This document shows, piece after piece, positions 43,436 through 53,158 of a DNA stretch of 64,000 nt (position 1 is its first letter; every line of letters starts with the position of its first letter). Where the stretch lies: contig CM057003.1 of assembly GCA_029891345.1 (NCBI GenBank), forward strand, positions 12,254,709-12,318,708, given 5' to 3'. This DNA comes from Dryococelus australis. Lineage: Eukaryota; Arthropoda; Insecta; Phasmatodea; Phasmatidae. A program made the translations under genes and the position numbers. Under the pieces are notes generated by a model. That model searched no databases. It was not told where the DNA came from and worked only from the letters and a program-made list of their open reading frames with translations.

Positions 43436-43900
43436 TCTCTGATTAGCGGCGCGAGGGTCTAGGAACGGGCATTGTGTATGTGATTGGCAGAGACCTGCGA
43501 AACTCTGAGGAAACTATTAAAAAAAAAAAAAAAAAAAAAAAACCGCTTTTCCTTTGCAATACGTTTGTCGTTGGACCATCCTTTATTTGACATGGACCGG
43601 GTAACTCTGCGCCAATAAATGAACCCTTCACATCGTGTGCCCCAATCACGCGCAGTTCACTCAGAAAGGGCGTGACTTAACATCTAGGCAGCAGCCAATG
43701 GAGAAACGACGCCGACTCGATTATAAACCGTAGTGTTAAATTTTAGCGGATTTTGCAAGCCCCTGGTGATTGGCTACCGCGTACAGCGAGCTGTATCCTG
43801 TTGGCTGGGCTACTGACTGACAAGTAATTTGCCTGGCGCTGATTGGCGAACAGCTTTCCTACGTACGTGTTGCAGGCTAGTGAACCATTTCGTCTCTGCG
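43436..43900 (+). mobile_element. Family F element split by family E
   Basis: Left part CTGATTAGCGGCGCGAGGGT; after the insertion it resumes with GTGATTGGCTACCGCGTACA, TGTTGGCTGGGCTACTGAC and GGCGCTGATTGGCGAACAG. Same order as in the copy at 47.65 kb. Confidence 0.6.
43488..43765 (+). mobile_element. Family E hAT-type MITE, perfect 8-bp TSD
   Basis: Ends CAGAGACCTGCG and GCAAGCCCCTG, flanked by perfect GTGATTGG at 43480-43487 and 43766-43773. An A-run of 24 lies at 43518-43541. 278 bp. Confidence 0.9.
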
Positions 43901-43978
43901 TACCTATTTCCTCCTCGTCTTCTAAGATTTCTCCGCGTAACTTGGTGAACTGTGTTGAGAGCTTATGTTCGGCTCGTA

Positions 43979-44312
43979 AAGGCTGTTCACTATAAAGTGA
44001 GCACTTTTGAAATCAACCTTAGAAAACAGTCACTGCCCTTGCCTTCATATAGTTTTATGGGCGTCCTGAGTGACATACGCCCAGTAAACTTTCGGATACT
44101 TGTTTTTAAATGCATCAAAGTGTAATAATTAGCTGATTTGTTAAGTATTTACTTTTCTAATAATTTCACAGTTTTACGTGACCGACGCATGGATAAAGTG
44201 ATGAGGCCGACGACAATGTTAATCTTACATAAGGCGGAAGAATACACAACGTGCATATAAGTAGATCTTAAGAAGGGCTTTCAAAAATGCTCACTTTACC
44301 GTGAGCAGCCTA
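43979..44312 (+). mobile_element. Family A MITE, complete
   Basis: AAGGCTGTTCACTATAAAGT at the left and ACTTTACCGTGAGCAGCCTA at the right. Contains TAATAATTTCACAG, GACGCATGGATAAAGTGATG and AAGTAGATCTTAAG. No coding frame. A SINE-1 copy follows within 6 bases. Confidence 0.85.
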
Positions 44313-44317
44313 CAACA

Positions 44318-44534
44318 GCAAGGTCTTCAGAGCCGCTGATGGCGAAGTGGGGAGAGGATGGAGTAACGGCGGAGGGCAAGGGGAAACGGGAGTACCTCGA
44401 GGAAACCCGCCGATCAACAGTAGTGTCAGCCACGTTTCCCCATATGAGAAAATGCGGGCGACCCCGCCGGGAAACGAGCCCGGTTCGCCTTGGCGGGAGG
44501 CTATTAGGCTGGACACTGCGCCACCGCGCGGCCC
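44318..44534 (-). mobile_element. SINE-1, minus orientation
   Basis: GGTCTTCAGAGCCGCTGATG, GAGGAAACCCGCCGATCAAC, B-box complement GAAACGAGCCCGG and CCACCGCGCGGCCCC. The distal tail is missing. Confidence 0.85.
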
Positions 44535-44769
44535 CTTGCAAATCTTTCTTCTAGTTTGTTAAAGAAATTTTAGTCGAAATTTTCGAAATAACCTTCGTAC
44601 CCAACTAGCTGTTGGCCCTACAATACAGTGCAGGTATAACAACTCAACTGCGAACTCGTATTTAAGTCACAATATTGACTTTGCAATGTTTTTGCAGATT
44701 CAATCTTGTGACGTAATGACGACTTCGTAATACCCTTGTCTTGTCTGTACCACAATGTAAGGTCAATAT

Positions 44770-45190
44770 AATCTGTCCACGGTTTCTTCACACTTTTTAA
44801 AATCAAACCTTTGAAATAAATACCCCATTATGGCGTGTAGTTATTCCCTAAATATGTCATGTTTCACAAGCGTTTTATACTTCAGTTAACATGAAAATGT
44901 CTTATTTTTCGTTAAATCGAAGTTTTACCTGTCTTTTATTTACAAATTTTAATAAATCACTTATAATAAATACGAAGGAAAAAGGTGAGAAAACATGGGT
45001 GTTGGTAGCGCCTAGTAAGAAATAGTTCTCCTGCAAAATATTATTACAGCTGAGTGCGCACGAACTCGGCGCGTTGTCCTTTAGTGTAATTTTCTAGACT
45101 AAGTTAAGCTTAGTTTGCACGAGGCGGAGGAATATACTGGAAGTAGAAATTTAACAGGGTTTCAGATAAGTACGAAGTAAGAGTGAATGG
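44770..45190 (+). mobile_element. Family C MITE
   Basis: TCTGTCCACGGTTTCTTCAC at the left; ATCAAACCTTTGAAATA, GTAGCGCCTAGTAAGAAATA and GCACGAGGCGGAGGAATATA inside; GAGTGAATGGAATATAG at the right. Confidence 0.7.
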
Positions 45191-45534
45191 AATATAGCTA
45201 GTTAGGTATAGAGGCACTCCTGAAATTTTACTTTTTGAAAACGTTAACAGGCTAGAGAAACCGAGAATGGAAAGTTGCTGGGGAAATTTCCCCTTGAACA
45301 CGTACGTGGTGTCGCGTAGAACCGATAAATCGGCCAGAAGAGCTGTTCCTCTGGCACGATACTCCTCTTGTGCCTCACAAACAGCAAACTGCGTGAGTGA
45401 GAGGAAACAGGCCGCAGCTGGGCGATGAATCTTTTCTGTATGCAGCCGCGACCGTAAACGTCCGTCATGCGCAACAAAGAGAACAATGAAGAACTCTAGG
45501 ATTTGCATGTGTCAAGAGTTAGCTTGTAAACTGC

Positions 45535-45600
45535 AACGCCGTAGCCCAGGTCATAACAGCATCTTAGGGAAGGAGGTTCCGTGCTTGATCCCCGAGCAAA
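45535..45600 (+). other. tRNA-like fragment
   Basis: CCGTAGCCCAGGTCATAACA followed by GTGCTTGATCCCCG gives degraded A- and B-boxes. Probably an old SINE head; not a tRNA gene. Confidence 0.35.
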
Positions 45601-45602
45601 AA

Positions 45603-45780
45603 TATTAGTAGGGGAGTCGAAAATTCCGCGAATTTATTTGACGAAAAGCTAGACTTCGATCAAATGCATGTTTCTTTTAATTGTATCGCACTTTGTAAGC
45701 CTCGCCACGGACAAATTTGAGGTAGTAAATAACCTGCTGCAAAATGAGCATCAAGTCTTGTGTTACCTGTCCTGGTGTAA
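45603..45780 (+). mobile_element. Possible diverged hAT-type MITE fragment
   Basis: TAGGGGAGTCGAAAATTCCG followed by GCGAATTTATTTGACG resembles the family D left terminus. The right side cannot be matched. Confidence 0.35.
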
Positions 45781-45785
45781 AACTA

Positions 45786-47419
45786 CACTGAGAAGGTTTT
45801 GTTGGATATCAAACGAAAATTGTTTGGAGCTATCAATTTAATTGTTTGTATAGGGGCAATGAAATATGTTGTTTTGGTAACCAAACCAATTGGTCTTTTC
45901 TTATTTGGTTGCCCCAAAAAACGATTTGGTTGGTGCAACAAAAGATTTGTTCAACTCTGCGTACATTAAACAGTTTCTGTTAATATAAAAAAAATTGAGT
46001 TCTGAGCAAGATTTGAAGCTAGATTGTTTGCGTCCAAGTGCTACACCCTAGCAAACACAGAGACTACGTATAAGATTGGAATGTTTTTAAATACACACAA
46101 TTCAAATGTCCGTAAATAAATATTTCAAGATTTACATCTTTACTTTTAAATTTACTTATTTTATAAAGATTCTTATACCATTATTAAGCAAAAATAAATG
46201 CGCAAACAAACAATGTTACTAGTCTAACTGTCACAACAAATACAAACGAACCATCGAGCCGTATTTCCAAACGAAGGCAATCAAATGAGTAGCCAAACAA
46301 GTATATAAATTTGATTCAACAAAACTATTAGTTGACATTCAAATTTCTATTGGCCCAACACAGGGGTCCTGTTTATTCAAACGTGTGTTTTGTTAAACAA
46401 AATCGATTTTGTTGTTATCAAGTTTTGTTTACTCAACGAAATATTTAGTTGGGTAACTAAATATATTTTTGGCCCTACACAAACGAATGTTTGTTGGTCC
46501 TTCTCTCAGTGGGGATTAGTATCGCCAGCAAAATCTTTGGTCACTGCATATAAATTCTTTGTTCGAGATATATTGGATGTAACTAAATATATAATTTCCT
46601 TGACAAATTGTAATGATATGTAGGGACAGTGATTTTTTCGGGGAACAAAATCGGATTACACAATAGATTTCAATACTATATATACACCTCATGTGTTGTC
46701 ATACCTCCATTGGTTGCTGCTGTCGTTTCCGCATTTGACCGCGCCATTCAGGATTGCGTAAATCTGACACTAAAAATTCATGATTCGTGCGCAAACAGTT
46801 AACACGGACTAGAGAATCAAAACGCTGTACGACCCTACAGTGCTTTGGACTGCATCTTTTCTCGAAAATTTTTCGCGAAAAGTCATTGCCCATAATTAGA
46901 GACCTGCAAAATTCACGTTATTATTTGAGGACAAGTTAAACTTCAAACACGTGTACCTTTGCGACATGTTTGTCATTGGACTATTCTTTATTTGACACGC
47001 CCTGGGTAACTCTGCGCCTATAAATTAACGCTTCACAACTGTGTGCTCTAATCGCATGGAGTTCAGTCAGAAAGGGCGTGGCTTCACAGCTATAGAGCAG
47101 CCAACGGAGAAACAACGCCGGCTCGAGTGTATACAGTACTGTAGAGTTTAGCCTGCTTCCAAATAATAACGGAAATTTTGCAGGTCCCTACCAATAATGA
47201 TATGTTTATTTACACTAAATTTTGTTTAACATACTGAAATAACAAAATATTTGATTGGTACAGCCAGAATTGCTTAAAAAAATATATTTGGCTTTGTGAA
47301 CAAATTTCACACATTTGGAATAATGGGGTTTGGTTGTACCAAATAGCGTTTGGCTGAGACGAACGCTACGCAAACCAATGTACTTAGTATATTGAAACAA
47401 TTTATTATTTGTCTCAGTG
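45786..47419. mobile_element. TA-flanked repeat M, rich in TTGGTT/AACCAA
   Basis: Starts CACTGAGA and ends TCTCAGTG, with TA on each side (45784-45785 and 47420-47421). An alternative inner end, CTCTCAGTG at 46503-46511, matches the left terminus over a longer stretch (ACCAACAAA-type), so the unit may be 45786-46511. A minus-strand tRNA-like motif lies at about 46012-46062. A family E MITE is inserted at 46897. Confidence 0.4.
46897..47190 (+). mobile_element. Family E hAT-type MITE
   Basis: Ends TAGAGACCTGCAAAATTC and GAAATTTTGCAGGTCCCTA. Flanks CCCATAAT (46889-46896) and CCAATAAT (47191-47198) differ at one of eight bases. 294 bp; interior as at 43488. Confidence 0.85.
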
Positions 47420-47639
47420 TAGTGCATTAGCCAATGAGTAACCGAGGCTAGAGTACGCAAAGGATTGTGCAGTCTAGCATGTTGCAAAATGGCTCCTCGC
47501 AATTTCCAGATCCCGACATTTGAGTGTCGTTTTAAGATGTAAGGCTTGGTTCACAATCAAAATTTTTAAGTCACATACGAGTAGGCATTAACTTGATATT
47601 GGTCGAGTAATAATTCGTTAAATAAATTGCGTAGTCTAG

Positions 47640-48190
47640 ACACAGAATAGGTAAGTTTACAGAAATTAAATTACATAGTAATTCCTTTCATGTCACTTGC
47701 TGATTGACTGGGCGAGGCTCCGGGAACTAGTCTGTTGTCTGATTGGCTACCGTGTGTTGCGAAAGATTCCCTATTGGCTGGTCTTCGACTGTCAAGTAAG
47801 ATACCAGACATAATGAACAGTTGGTCGCAGTAACGCTACCGAACATATTCATGATATATCCGTGGTTATTGGCCAAAGAATACTGAAGAATACACTGGCG
47901 AAACAATCGCTTGTTCAGCAAACTCCAGCAGCACACGCCAGCGACATGGCGTCACTAGCCAGCGATATGGCGTCACTGGCCAGCGACATGGCGTCATTGG
48001 CCAGCGACATGGCGTCACTAGCCAGCGACATTATGGGGACGTCGTTCGCCAATCAGCACTTCGTGATCAACCTGCCAGCCGGCAACCCAGCCAATAGAGG
48101 GCAATTAGTAACACACGGTAGCCTATCATAACCAAGGCCAGTTCTCAGAGCCCCGCGCAGCCAGTCAGACAATGGGTACGCATACATCAA
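47640..48190. mobile_element. Foldback element F with imperfect arms
   Basis: The left arm (about 47695-47785: GACTGGGCGAGGCTCCGGGA, GATTGGCTACCGTGTGTTGC) pairs in reverse with the right arm (about 48065-48165: CCAATAGAGGGC, ACACACGGTAGCCTATCATA, GCCCCGCGCAGCCAGTC). The centre contains a 21-bp array. Other pieces of the family lie at 2.0, 16.4, 21.7 and 43.4 kb. Confidence 0.65.
47934..48035. repeat. 21-bp tandem array, ~4.7 copies
   Basis: Unit GCCAGCGACATGGCGTCACT plus one base. Because 21 is a multiple of 3 it stays open and reads ASDMASL repeatedly inside an 89-codon frame (47862-48131), which I take as an artefact of the repeat. Confidence 0.9.
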
Positions 48191-48227
48191 CGGAGCCAAC
48201 ACGTGACTTCACCTCTGCTCATGTTTA

Positions 48228-48952
48228 CAGAATGTTGCAAAATTGCGTTTCAATACTTCGGGGAAACATTCCCCACGTCTGGAGGATGAAAAATTGTTAT
48301 ATGAACATAGGTCCGCAAACGCTTCGTTTCTCAACTACAGCCCGGAATACATAACGTATAGTGTATGGCCCATGGGCTGGGTCATATTACCGTGGAATGC
48401 CATCGCAGCTGTAATTGGCAGCCCCATACCAGCCCCTGAGGAGCCCTGATTTTAATTCACTAGACTTTTATTTGTGTAGATATTTAAATGCACTTGTGTA
48501 TGCAACTCCAGTGGACGATGTGGGCAACCTCCATAACAGTATTGAGGCGGGTTGCGAAACAATCAGGACATTTCCAGGGATTCATCAACTTATCCGGGTG
48601 TCCATGCAACGGCGGGTTGATGCATGTGTTCCTGCTGATGGAGGGCATTTTGAACATTTCCTTTAGTGCCGACGATAAGCTTTCACACATGTGTAATTAG
48701 TTCCTGTGCAGTTCCTACTGTTCTCGGTGTAGTGTCGTAGTGTGAGGTACGGTGTATCATGCAAATGAACGCTGCAATGGCATTCCACAGTAACATGATC
48801 CAGCCTGTGGGCCATACACTGTACGTTATTTACTATGGGCTGTAGTAATGAATCGAAGCGCTTGCGGACCTCTGTTCATATAACAATTTTTCATCCTCCA
48901 GATGTGAGGAATGTTTCCCCAAAGTATTGACATAAAATTTTGCAACATTATG
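48228..48952 (+). mobile_element. Tc1/mariner-type derivative with ~190-bp inverted ends
   Basis: The left arm (from CAGAATGTTGCAAAATTG) and right arm (to ATTTTGCAACATTATG) are inverted repeats for about 185 bp, with TA at 48226-48227 and 48953-48954. Between them the plus strand encodes about 80 codons resembling the C-terminal end of a mariner-like transposase (SPDFNSLDFYLCRYL, LVYATPVDD, GGHFEHFL), with no N-terminal or catalytic start. It looks like an internally deleted, non-autonomous copy. Confidence 0.85.
48430..48666 (+). pseudogene. C-terminal fragment of a mariner-like transposase
   Basis: The frame within 48415-48666 begins at the SPDFNSLDFYLCRYL region. In related transposases this is SPDLxPLDFFLWG, which carries the third acidic residue of the catalytic triad. 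It continues through ETIRTFPGIHQLIRVSMQRR to a natural end at GGHFEHFL plus stop. The D residues of SPD and LD are kept. All sequence for the first two catalytic Asp residues and the DNA-binding domain is missing, so it cannot be active alone. Antisense frames here are shadows. Confidence 0.8.
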
Positions 48953-49015
48953 TATTACCATGGCAGAAGGGCAAATATGAAATATGGCCCGGGGGGAGGG
49001 TGATAGAGTGGCAGA

Positions 49016-49542
49016 GTTGAGAAGAGAGTTTCGGGCGGCTCTTAACAACGAAGTCTTGAAAGCCTATGGGTAGGGATAGGAACATTTCGCGAGTTCAATT
49101 ACCTGCATGCTAGACTCCACGATCCTTTGTATAGTCAAACCTAAGATGCTTTTTCATTGGCTCTTGCCCCAGTGTTACTCCACACTTCGCAATGCCGGAT
49201 TCGCTTCTTCTTCCCTTGCAAGTCGGCTGTTGGTGCGGAGTCGTCCAGGGCGTGTCTAATAAACTCTGATCCAATAGCAAAGGCGAGGTCAGTGTACACG
49301 CGTTCTAAATCTATCTTGTCCTGAAATGAATTCGCGGATTTTTCCTAATGAAGTTGAGAATGGAGCAGTGCCAGAATGCAAGGGGGCGGGGGAAACGGGA
49401 GATCGCCGAGAAAACCCGCCGACCAATTGTAGCGTTCGGCACGATTCTCACTTGCGGAAATCCGGGAGTGACGCGGCCGGGGATTGAACCCGGTTCGCCT
49501 TTGTGGGAGGTGGGCGGTCTAACCGCTCAACCACCGCGGCCC
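49016..49542 (-). mobile_element. SINE-1 split by a family D MITE
   Basis: The tail side lies at 49016-49072 (CGGGCGGCTCTTAACAACGA, GTCTTGAAAGCCTATGGG). Body and head lie at 49348-49542 (GTTGAGAATGGAGCAGTGCC, GATTGAACCCGGTTCGCC, CCACCGCGGCCC). Joined in order they follow SINE-1 in minus orientation. Confidence 0.8.
49073..49347 (+). mobile_element. Family D hAT-type MITE inside SINE-1
   Basis: Starts TAGGGATAGGAACATTTCGC. The right end stops at TTTTTCCTA, short of the usual TATCCCTA, and the expected second target copy is gone, so a small deletion removed the right junction. Confidence 0.8.
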
Positions 49543-49691
49543 TGGCAATGCCAGACAATTCTACCTTGAGAAGCACTTTGGGTGTGCCTTGCTCATACCA
49601 AATTATGACCTGTCTGTCGGCCTAGGGCACCTTTTTTACAGTCCTGAATGTGAGCATGTGTACAGTTATTTAAATGGTAAAATATTTCTTA

Positions 49692-50101
49692 TAGCCTATT
49701 CACGGTTTATTCACCTTTTCTGAATCAAACCTTTGGAAAATCCCACTATGTATGACGTGTTTGGTCATTTCATAATTATGTTATGTATCACGCGCGTATT
49801 ATACTTGTGTTTATATAAAAGATCATACAATCACCTTATTCTTGGTTGAACTGAAGCTATATATGTTTTTTATCTATAAATAATAATATTTAAATAATAT
49901 TTAATATGAATAAAAAGATTAAGTAATAAATAGTTCTTATGCGAAATATTATTACACTGAGTGCGCATGAATGTTGTGTGTTGTCCCTTTGGTGCAATTT
50001 TCTAGGTTAGGCTGAGCTTTGTTTTTATGAGGCGGAGGGATATTCTGCAAGTTGAAATTTAGCAGGGCTCAGAAAAGTCGTAAGTAACCGTAAATTGACT
50101 A
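49692..50101 (+). mobile_element. Family C MITE, complete
   Basis: TAGCCTATTCACGGTTTATT at the left and the inverse-type GTAACCGTAAATTGACTA at the right. Interior TATGACGTGTTTGGTCATTT, GAGTGCGCATGAATG and TATGAGGCGGAGGGATATTC. About 410 bp, no coding frame. Confidence 0.8.
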
Positions 50102-50302
50102 TACTGACATACTGAGCCGTTTGACAGCTGAGTGTGTTTATATAAGCATCATCTGTGATGGTAGAAGATACTACTGATCATGAAAACAGCTGTAAACAGG
50201 AATTCCATTGGTAGTTTAAAAAAAAAAGTGCACTCGTTCATGAGACAAACAAAATTCGCGTAATTATCTGGCATTACGGTAGATTACATATGTATATTTG
50301 AG

Positions 50303-50371
50303 TGTGAGTGAAGAGATTTGGGCGGATCGTAACATCGGAATGAAAGGGTAGGGGCAACGGGAGATCGGTAT
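50303..50371 (-). mobile_element. SINE-1 tail fragment
   Basis: GTGAGTGAAGAGATTTGGGC, CGTAACATCGGAATGAAAGG and GGCAACGGGAGATC are parts of SINE-1 with an internal deletion between them. Confidence 0.65.
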
Positions 50372-50379
50372 GCAATTAG

Positions 50380-50602
50380 TAGGGATGGGAAAATTTCGCG
50401 AGTTCGATGTCCTGTAGGCTAGACTCCACAGTCCTATATATACTCGAGGGATTCGCTGTTTGTTCCCTTGCAAGTTCGCGATTGGTTCAGAGTCGTCCAG
50501 GGCGTGCCTAATAGATTGTGATCCAGTTGCAGCGGTGACAGTGAACATGTGTTTGACGTCTATCTTGTCCTGAAATAATTTCGCGAAATTTTCCTATCCC
50601 TA
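50380..50602 (+). mobile_element. Family D hAT-type MITE, perfect 8-bp TSD
   Basis: TAGGGATGGGAAAATTTCGC at the left and AATTTTCCTATCCCTA at the right, flanked by perfect GCAATTAG (50372-50379 and 50603-50610). 223 bp, a shorter internal-deletion form than the ~285-bp copies. Confidence 0.92.
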
Positions 50603-50654
50603 GCAATTAGTTTATCGGCTTGTGAAACGGCGAGGATCCAGTTTCATTCTTGAC

Positions 50655-50775
50655 TTAGGGGTCTCGGTTAGCTTTGCGAATACAGCGTTAGCCCACCACC
50701 AAGGCGAAAAGGATTTTCGACATCCAGCGGGATCTCTCCCAGAGGGAATCGTGCCTGACGATGCAGCTCGTCGGT
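50655..50775 (+). mobile_element. SINE-1, decayed head and body
   Basis: CCCACCACCAAGGCGAAAAG and GGGAATCGTGCCTGACGATG followed by GCTCGTCGGTT correspond to SINE-1. The B-box is broken. Confidence 0.5.
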
Positions 50776-50804
50776 TGAACAATTTTTACCGCTAGCTGTC
50801 TGCT

Positions 50805-50905
50805 ATCTGCTATTGGTACAAAGCCGTCCAGGGCGATGCAAGCAAACTTCAATCCGATGGCAAAAGTAATAGAGATGTAAACGATTGTTAAATCGATTCA
50901 GGTTT
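50805..50905 (+). mobile_element. Family D internal fragment
   Basis: TATTGGTACAAAGCCGTCCA and GGGCG...CAAACTTCAATCCGATGGCA match the interior of family D. Confidence 0.5.
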
Positions 50906-50944
50906 CAAATAACAATGTAAATTCTGCAGGTGTCGACTAATTGA

Positions 50945-51830
50945 TAGGGGTAGGAATATTTCGGGTGTTAAACAACCCATAGCTTTGACTCTACGGTACT
51001 ATGCATTTTCGAGTCTCAGCCTTCTGATCATTCGCTGCTCCCCCAGTGTACAGCCAGTTTTACTGGCACGGGATTCGGCACTTGTTTCCTTGCAGGTCTG
51101 CTATTCGCTCAGAGTTCACCTGGGCGTGTCTAATAAGCTGTGATCCAACGTGCAAGTTCTGCCATAGACTGGTAGTATGTGTGACACGCCTCGCGGGAAT
51201 CTTGAGAGTATACCGTAGCTTCAGCGATGACTGGCCAATAGGTGACTCCACTTATAGGTTAGTGGCCAATTAAACCACTGACGGTGCTCATTTATGTACA
51301 AGGCAGTGCAATTTATCATGTCACCTATCAGGACCCTGTCAATTCACTGTTTCATTACATTTTCTGAAACAAACCTTTGAAACATCACCGTACACTATGT
51401 ATGACGTGTTTGGTAGTTTTCTAAGTATACTATGTATCAGAAGCGTTTTTTACAATTGTTAACGTAAAAGTTCCTTATTTTTAGTTAAATTGGACCCTGC
51501 CCTACATTTTATCTATGAATGATATTATTTCATTTATTATTAATAAGAAGAAAGCAGGGGAAGAAAAGTGTATTGGTAATGCCTAGTAAGAAATAGTTAT
51601 TACGCAAACTATTATTACACTGAGTGCGCACGAATACGGCATGTATTCCCTTTCGTATAGTTTTGTAGACACAGTTAAGCTTAGTTTGCATGAGGCGGAG
51701 AAATACCTCGGAAGTAGAACTTTAGCAGGGCCTCAGAAAATTTGGAAGTAATCATGAATGGACTATACGTGTGTTTGAAGTCTAGCTTGTCTAGCTGAAA
51801 ATAATTCGCAGAAATGTTCAAAGTCTGTAC
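50945..51830 (+). mobile_element. Family D MITE interrupted, probably by family C
   Basis: Left part 50945-51175 (TAGGGGTAGGAATATTTCGG to TAATAAGCTGTGATCCAACG). The right end reappears at about 51770-51830 (GTGTTTGAAGTCTAGCTTGT). The family C copy at 51338-51767 lies between, with about 160 further bases (51176-51337) that I cannot assign. Confidence 0.55.
51338..51767 (+). mobile_element. Family C MITE, complete
   Basis: GTCAATTCACTGTTTCATTA at the left and GGAAGTAATCATGAATGGAC at the right; interior as at 49692. Confidence 0.8.
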
Positions 51831-52188
51831 TCATAGGTGGGATTGTCTCACGAACGAGCGACAGCTGCGGCAGGTCGGAACTGATGGCTCCAAGGACGCA
51901 AGAGCCTTCTTGGTAGACAGCGTGTTTACGCGATGGCCGTTAAAAGAATGTTACTGCACACGAACCAACACGCGAGCTTGGTTCATTTGCAAACTGTCCC
52001 CCGCTTGCCGCGTGCCGCTAAGTGGTCGCCGGCAAATACGCCCTTGACTCTTTCTCTCGCCGACACTTTTATCGCTTCAGGCGTGTTAAGGAAGGAAAAA
52101 AAACAAACATCTCTTCATCATTAACACTTTCAATACGGCGCACATATGATGGGACCGCAATAATTTATTCATAACTCCATGGTTTTCC
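51831..52188. other. Unassigned stretch
   Basis: A 77-codon frame (51814-52047) is open but matches nothing that I know. No other feature. Confidence 0.3.
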
Positions 52189-52433
52189 GGGGCCGCGGTC
52201 GTGAAGTGGTTAGACTACTCGCGTGAGTCGGGTTAGATTCCGGGCGGGGTCACTCGCGGATTTTCACATGTGGGAATCGTGCCGGATGATACCGTAGGTG
52301 GGTGGGTTTTATCAGGGATCTCTCATTTCCCTCCGCCCTTCCTTTGCGGCGTTGCTCCATTCTCACCTCATTTCACCCTCATCAGCTATCAAGACCTCGA
52401 TGTTAAGAGAAGCCAAAATTTCTCAACTCAACT
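52189..52433 (+). mobile_element. SINE-1 copy
   Basis: GGGGCCGCGGTCGTGAAGTG head, shortened anticodon region, GGTTAGATTCCGGGCGGGG, body with GTGGGAATCGTGCCGGATGA, and ATCAAGACCTCGATGTTAAG near the end. Confidence 0.85.
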
Positions 52434-52843
52434 GAAGATAAACTTACATTTTTTTGTGCTGAAAATTTAGAAGAGGGTATTATAACCCAGATCGTTTCGC
52501 ATCGTAGCTCGATGTCCTGACACACAACTCTAAGTAGATGGGCTATGTACTATTAAGAGTACATCCCAGTAAAATACTGTCTTTGAAGTCAGTAACTGCG
52601 CGTGTACTGATACCTCAGTAAGTAAATTAATGTTCAGGAATAGGACGTTTTTCCAGGAGAAAAAAAAACTATTGCTTACATCCGCCAGTTTTAAATTTTA
52701 TCCTATTAAATACATCATAAGAGAGAAAAAATAATTAAAATTGCCAAAAAATAACATTTTAGTGCTTTACTGTGTAGTTTCCTGAAGGCAAAGCAGAAAA
52801 GAATAAAATGGCGGCTGTAGATAATTATGATTCCCCTTGACCA
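52434..52843. other. Unassigned stretch
   Basis: AT-rich; no gene or repeat matched. Confidence 0.3.
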
Positions 52844-52851
52844 GTTATCAC

Positions 52852-53150
52852 TTGGGGTAGCGAAATTTCGCGGAAATATTTCAGGGCAAGATATATTTCA
52901 AAACACTGTATGGTCATTTATTTACCTATCTTGATTGGCTGATTTACTTTTTGACGCGTTTTAAGTGTTTGCACACGAATCACGTAGGAGCCGTGCCGAT
53001 GTTGCAGAATTCTGGGTGGCCTGATCAAGAATGCAGAAGACTTCTTAAACAGGCAGCAACCAATGGCAATAAGACAAATTGCTGTTGGGTGCTTATAGTA
53101 CTATGGTCTACCATGTCCTCATATTTTTTCACGAAAAATCACTAGCTCTG
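52852..53150 (+). mobile_element. Family J hAT-type MITE, perfect 8-bp TSD
   Basis: Begins TTGGGGTAGCGAAATTTCGC and ends GAAAAATCACTAGCTCTG; the right end inverted starts CAGAG as in hAT. Flanked by perfect GTTATCAC (52844-52851 and 53151-53158). 299 bp. Confidence 0.88.
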
Positions 53151-53158
53151 GTTATCAC

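Noticed and set aside
45110-45508. 132-codon minus-strand open frame
   Set aside because: It runs across the end of a family C MITE and unassigned DNA; no domain and no start context.
47862-48131. 89-codon plus-strand open frame with ASDMASL repeats
   Set aside because: Produced by the 21-bp array within foldback element F; no independent coding signal.
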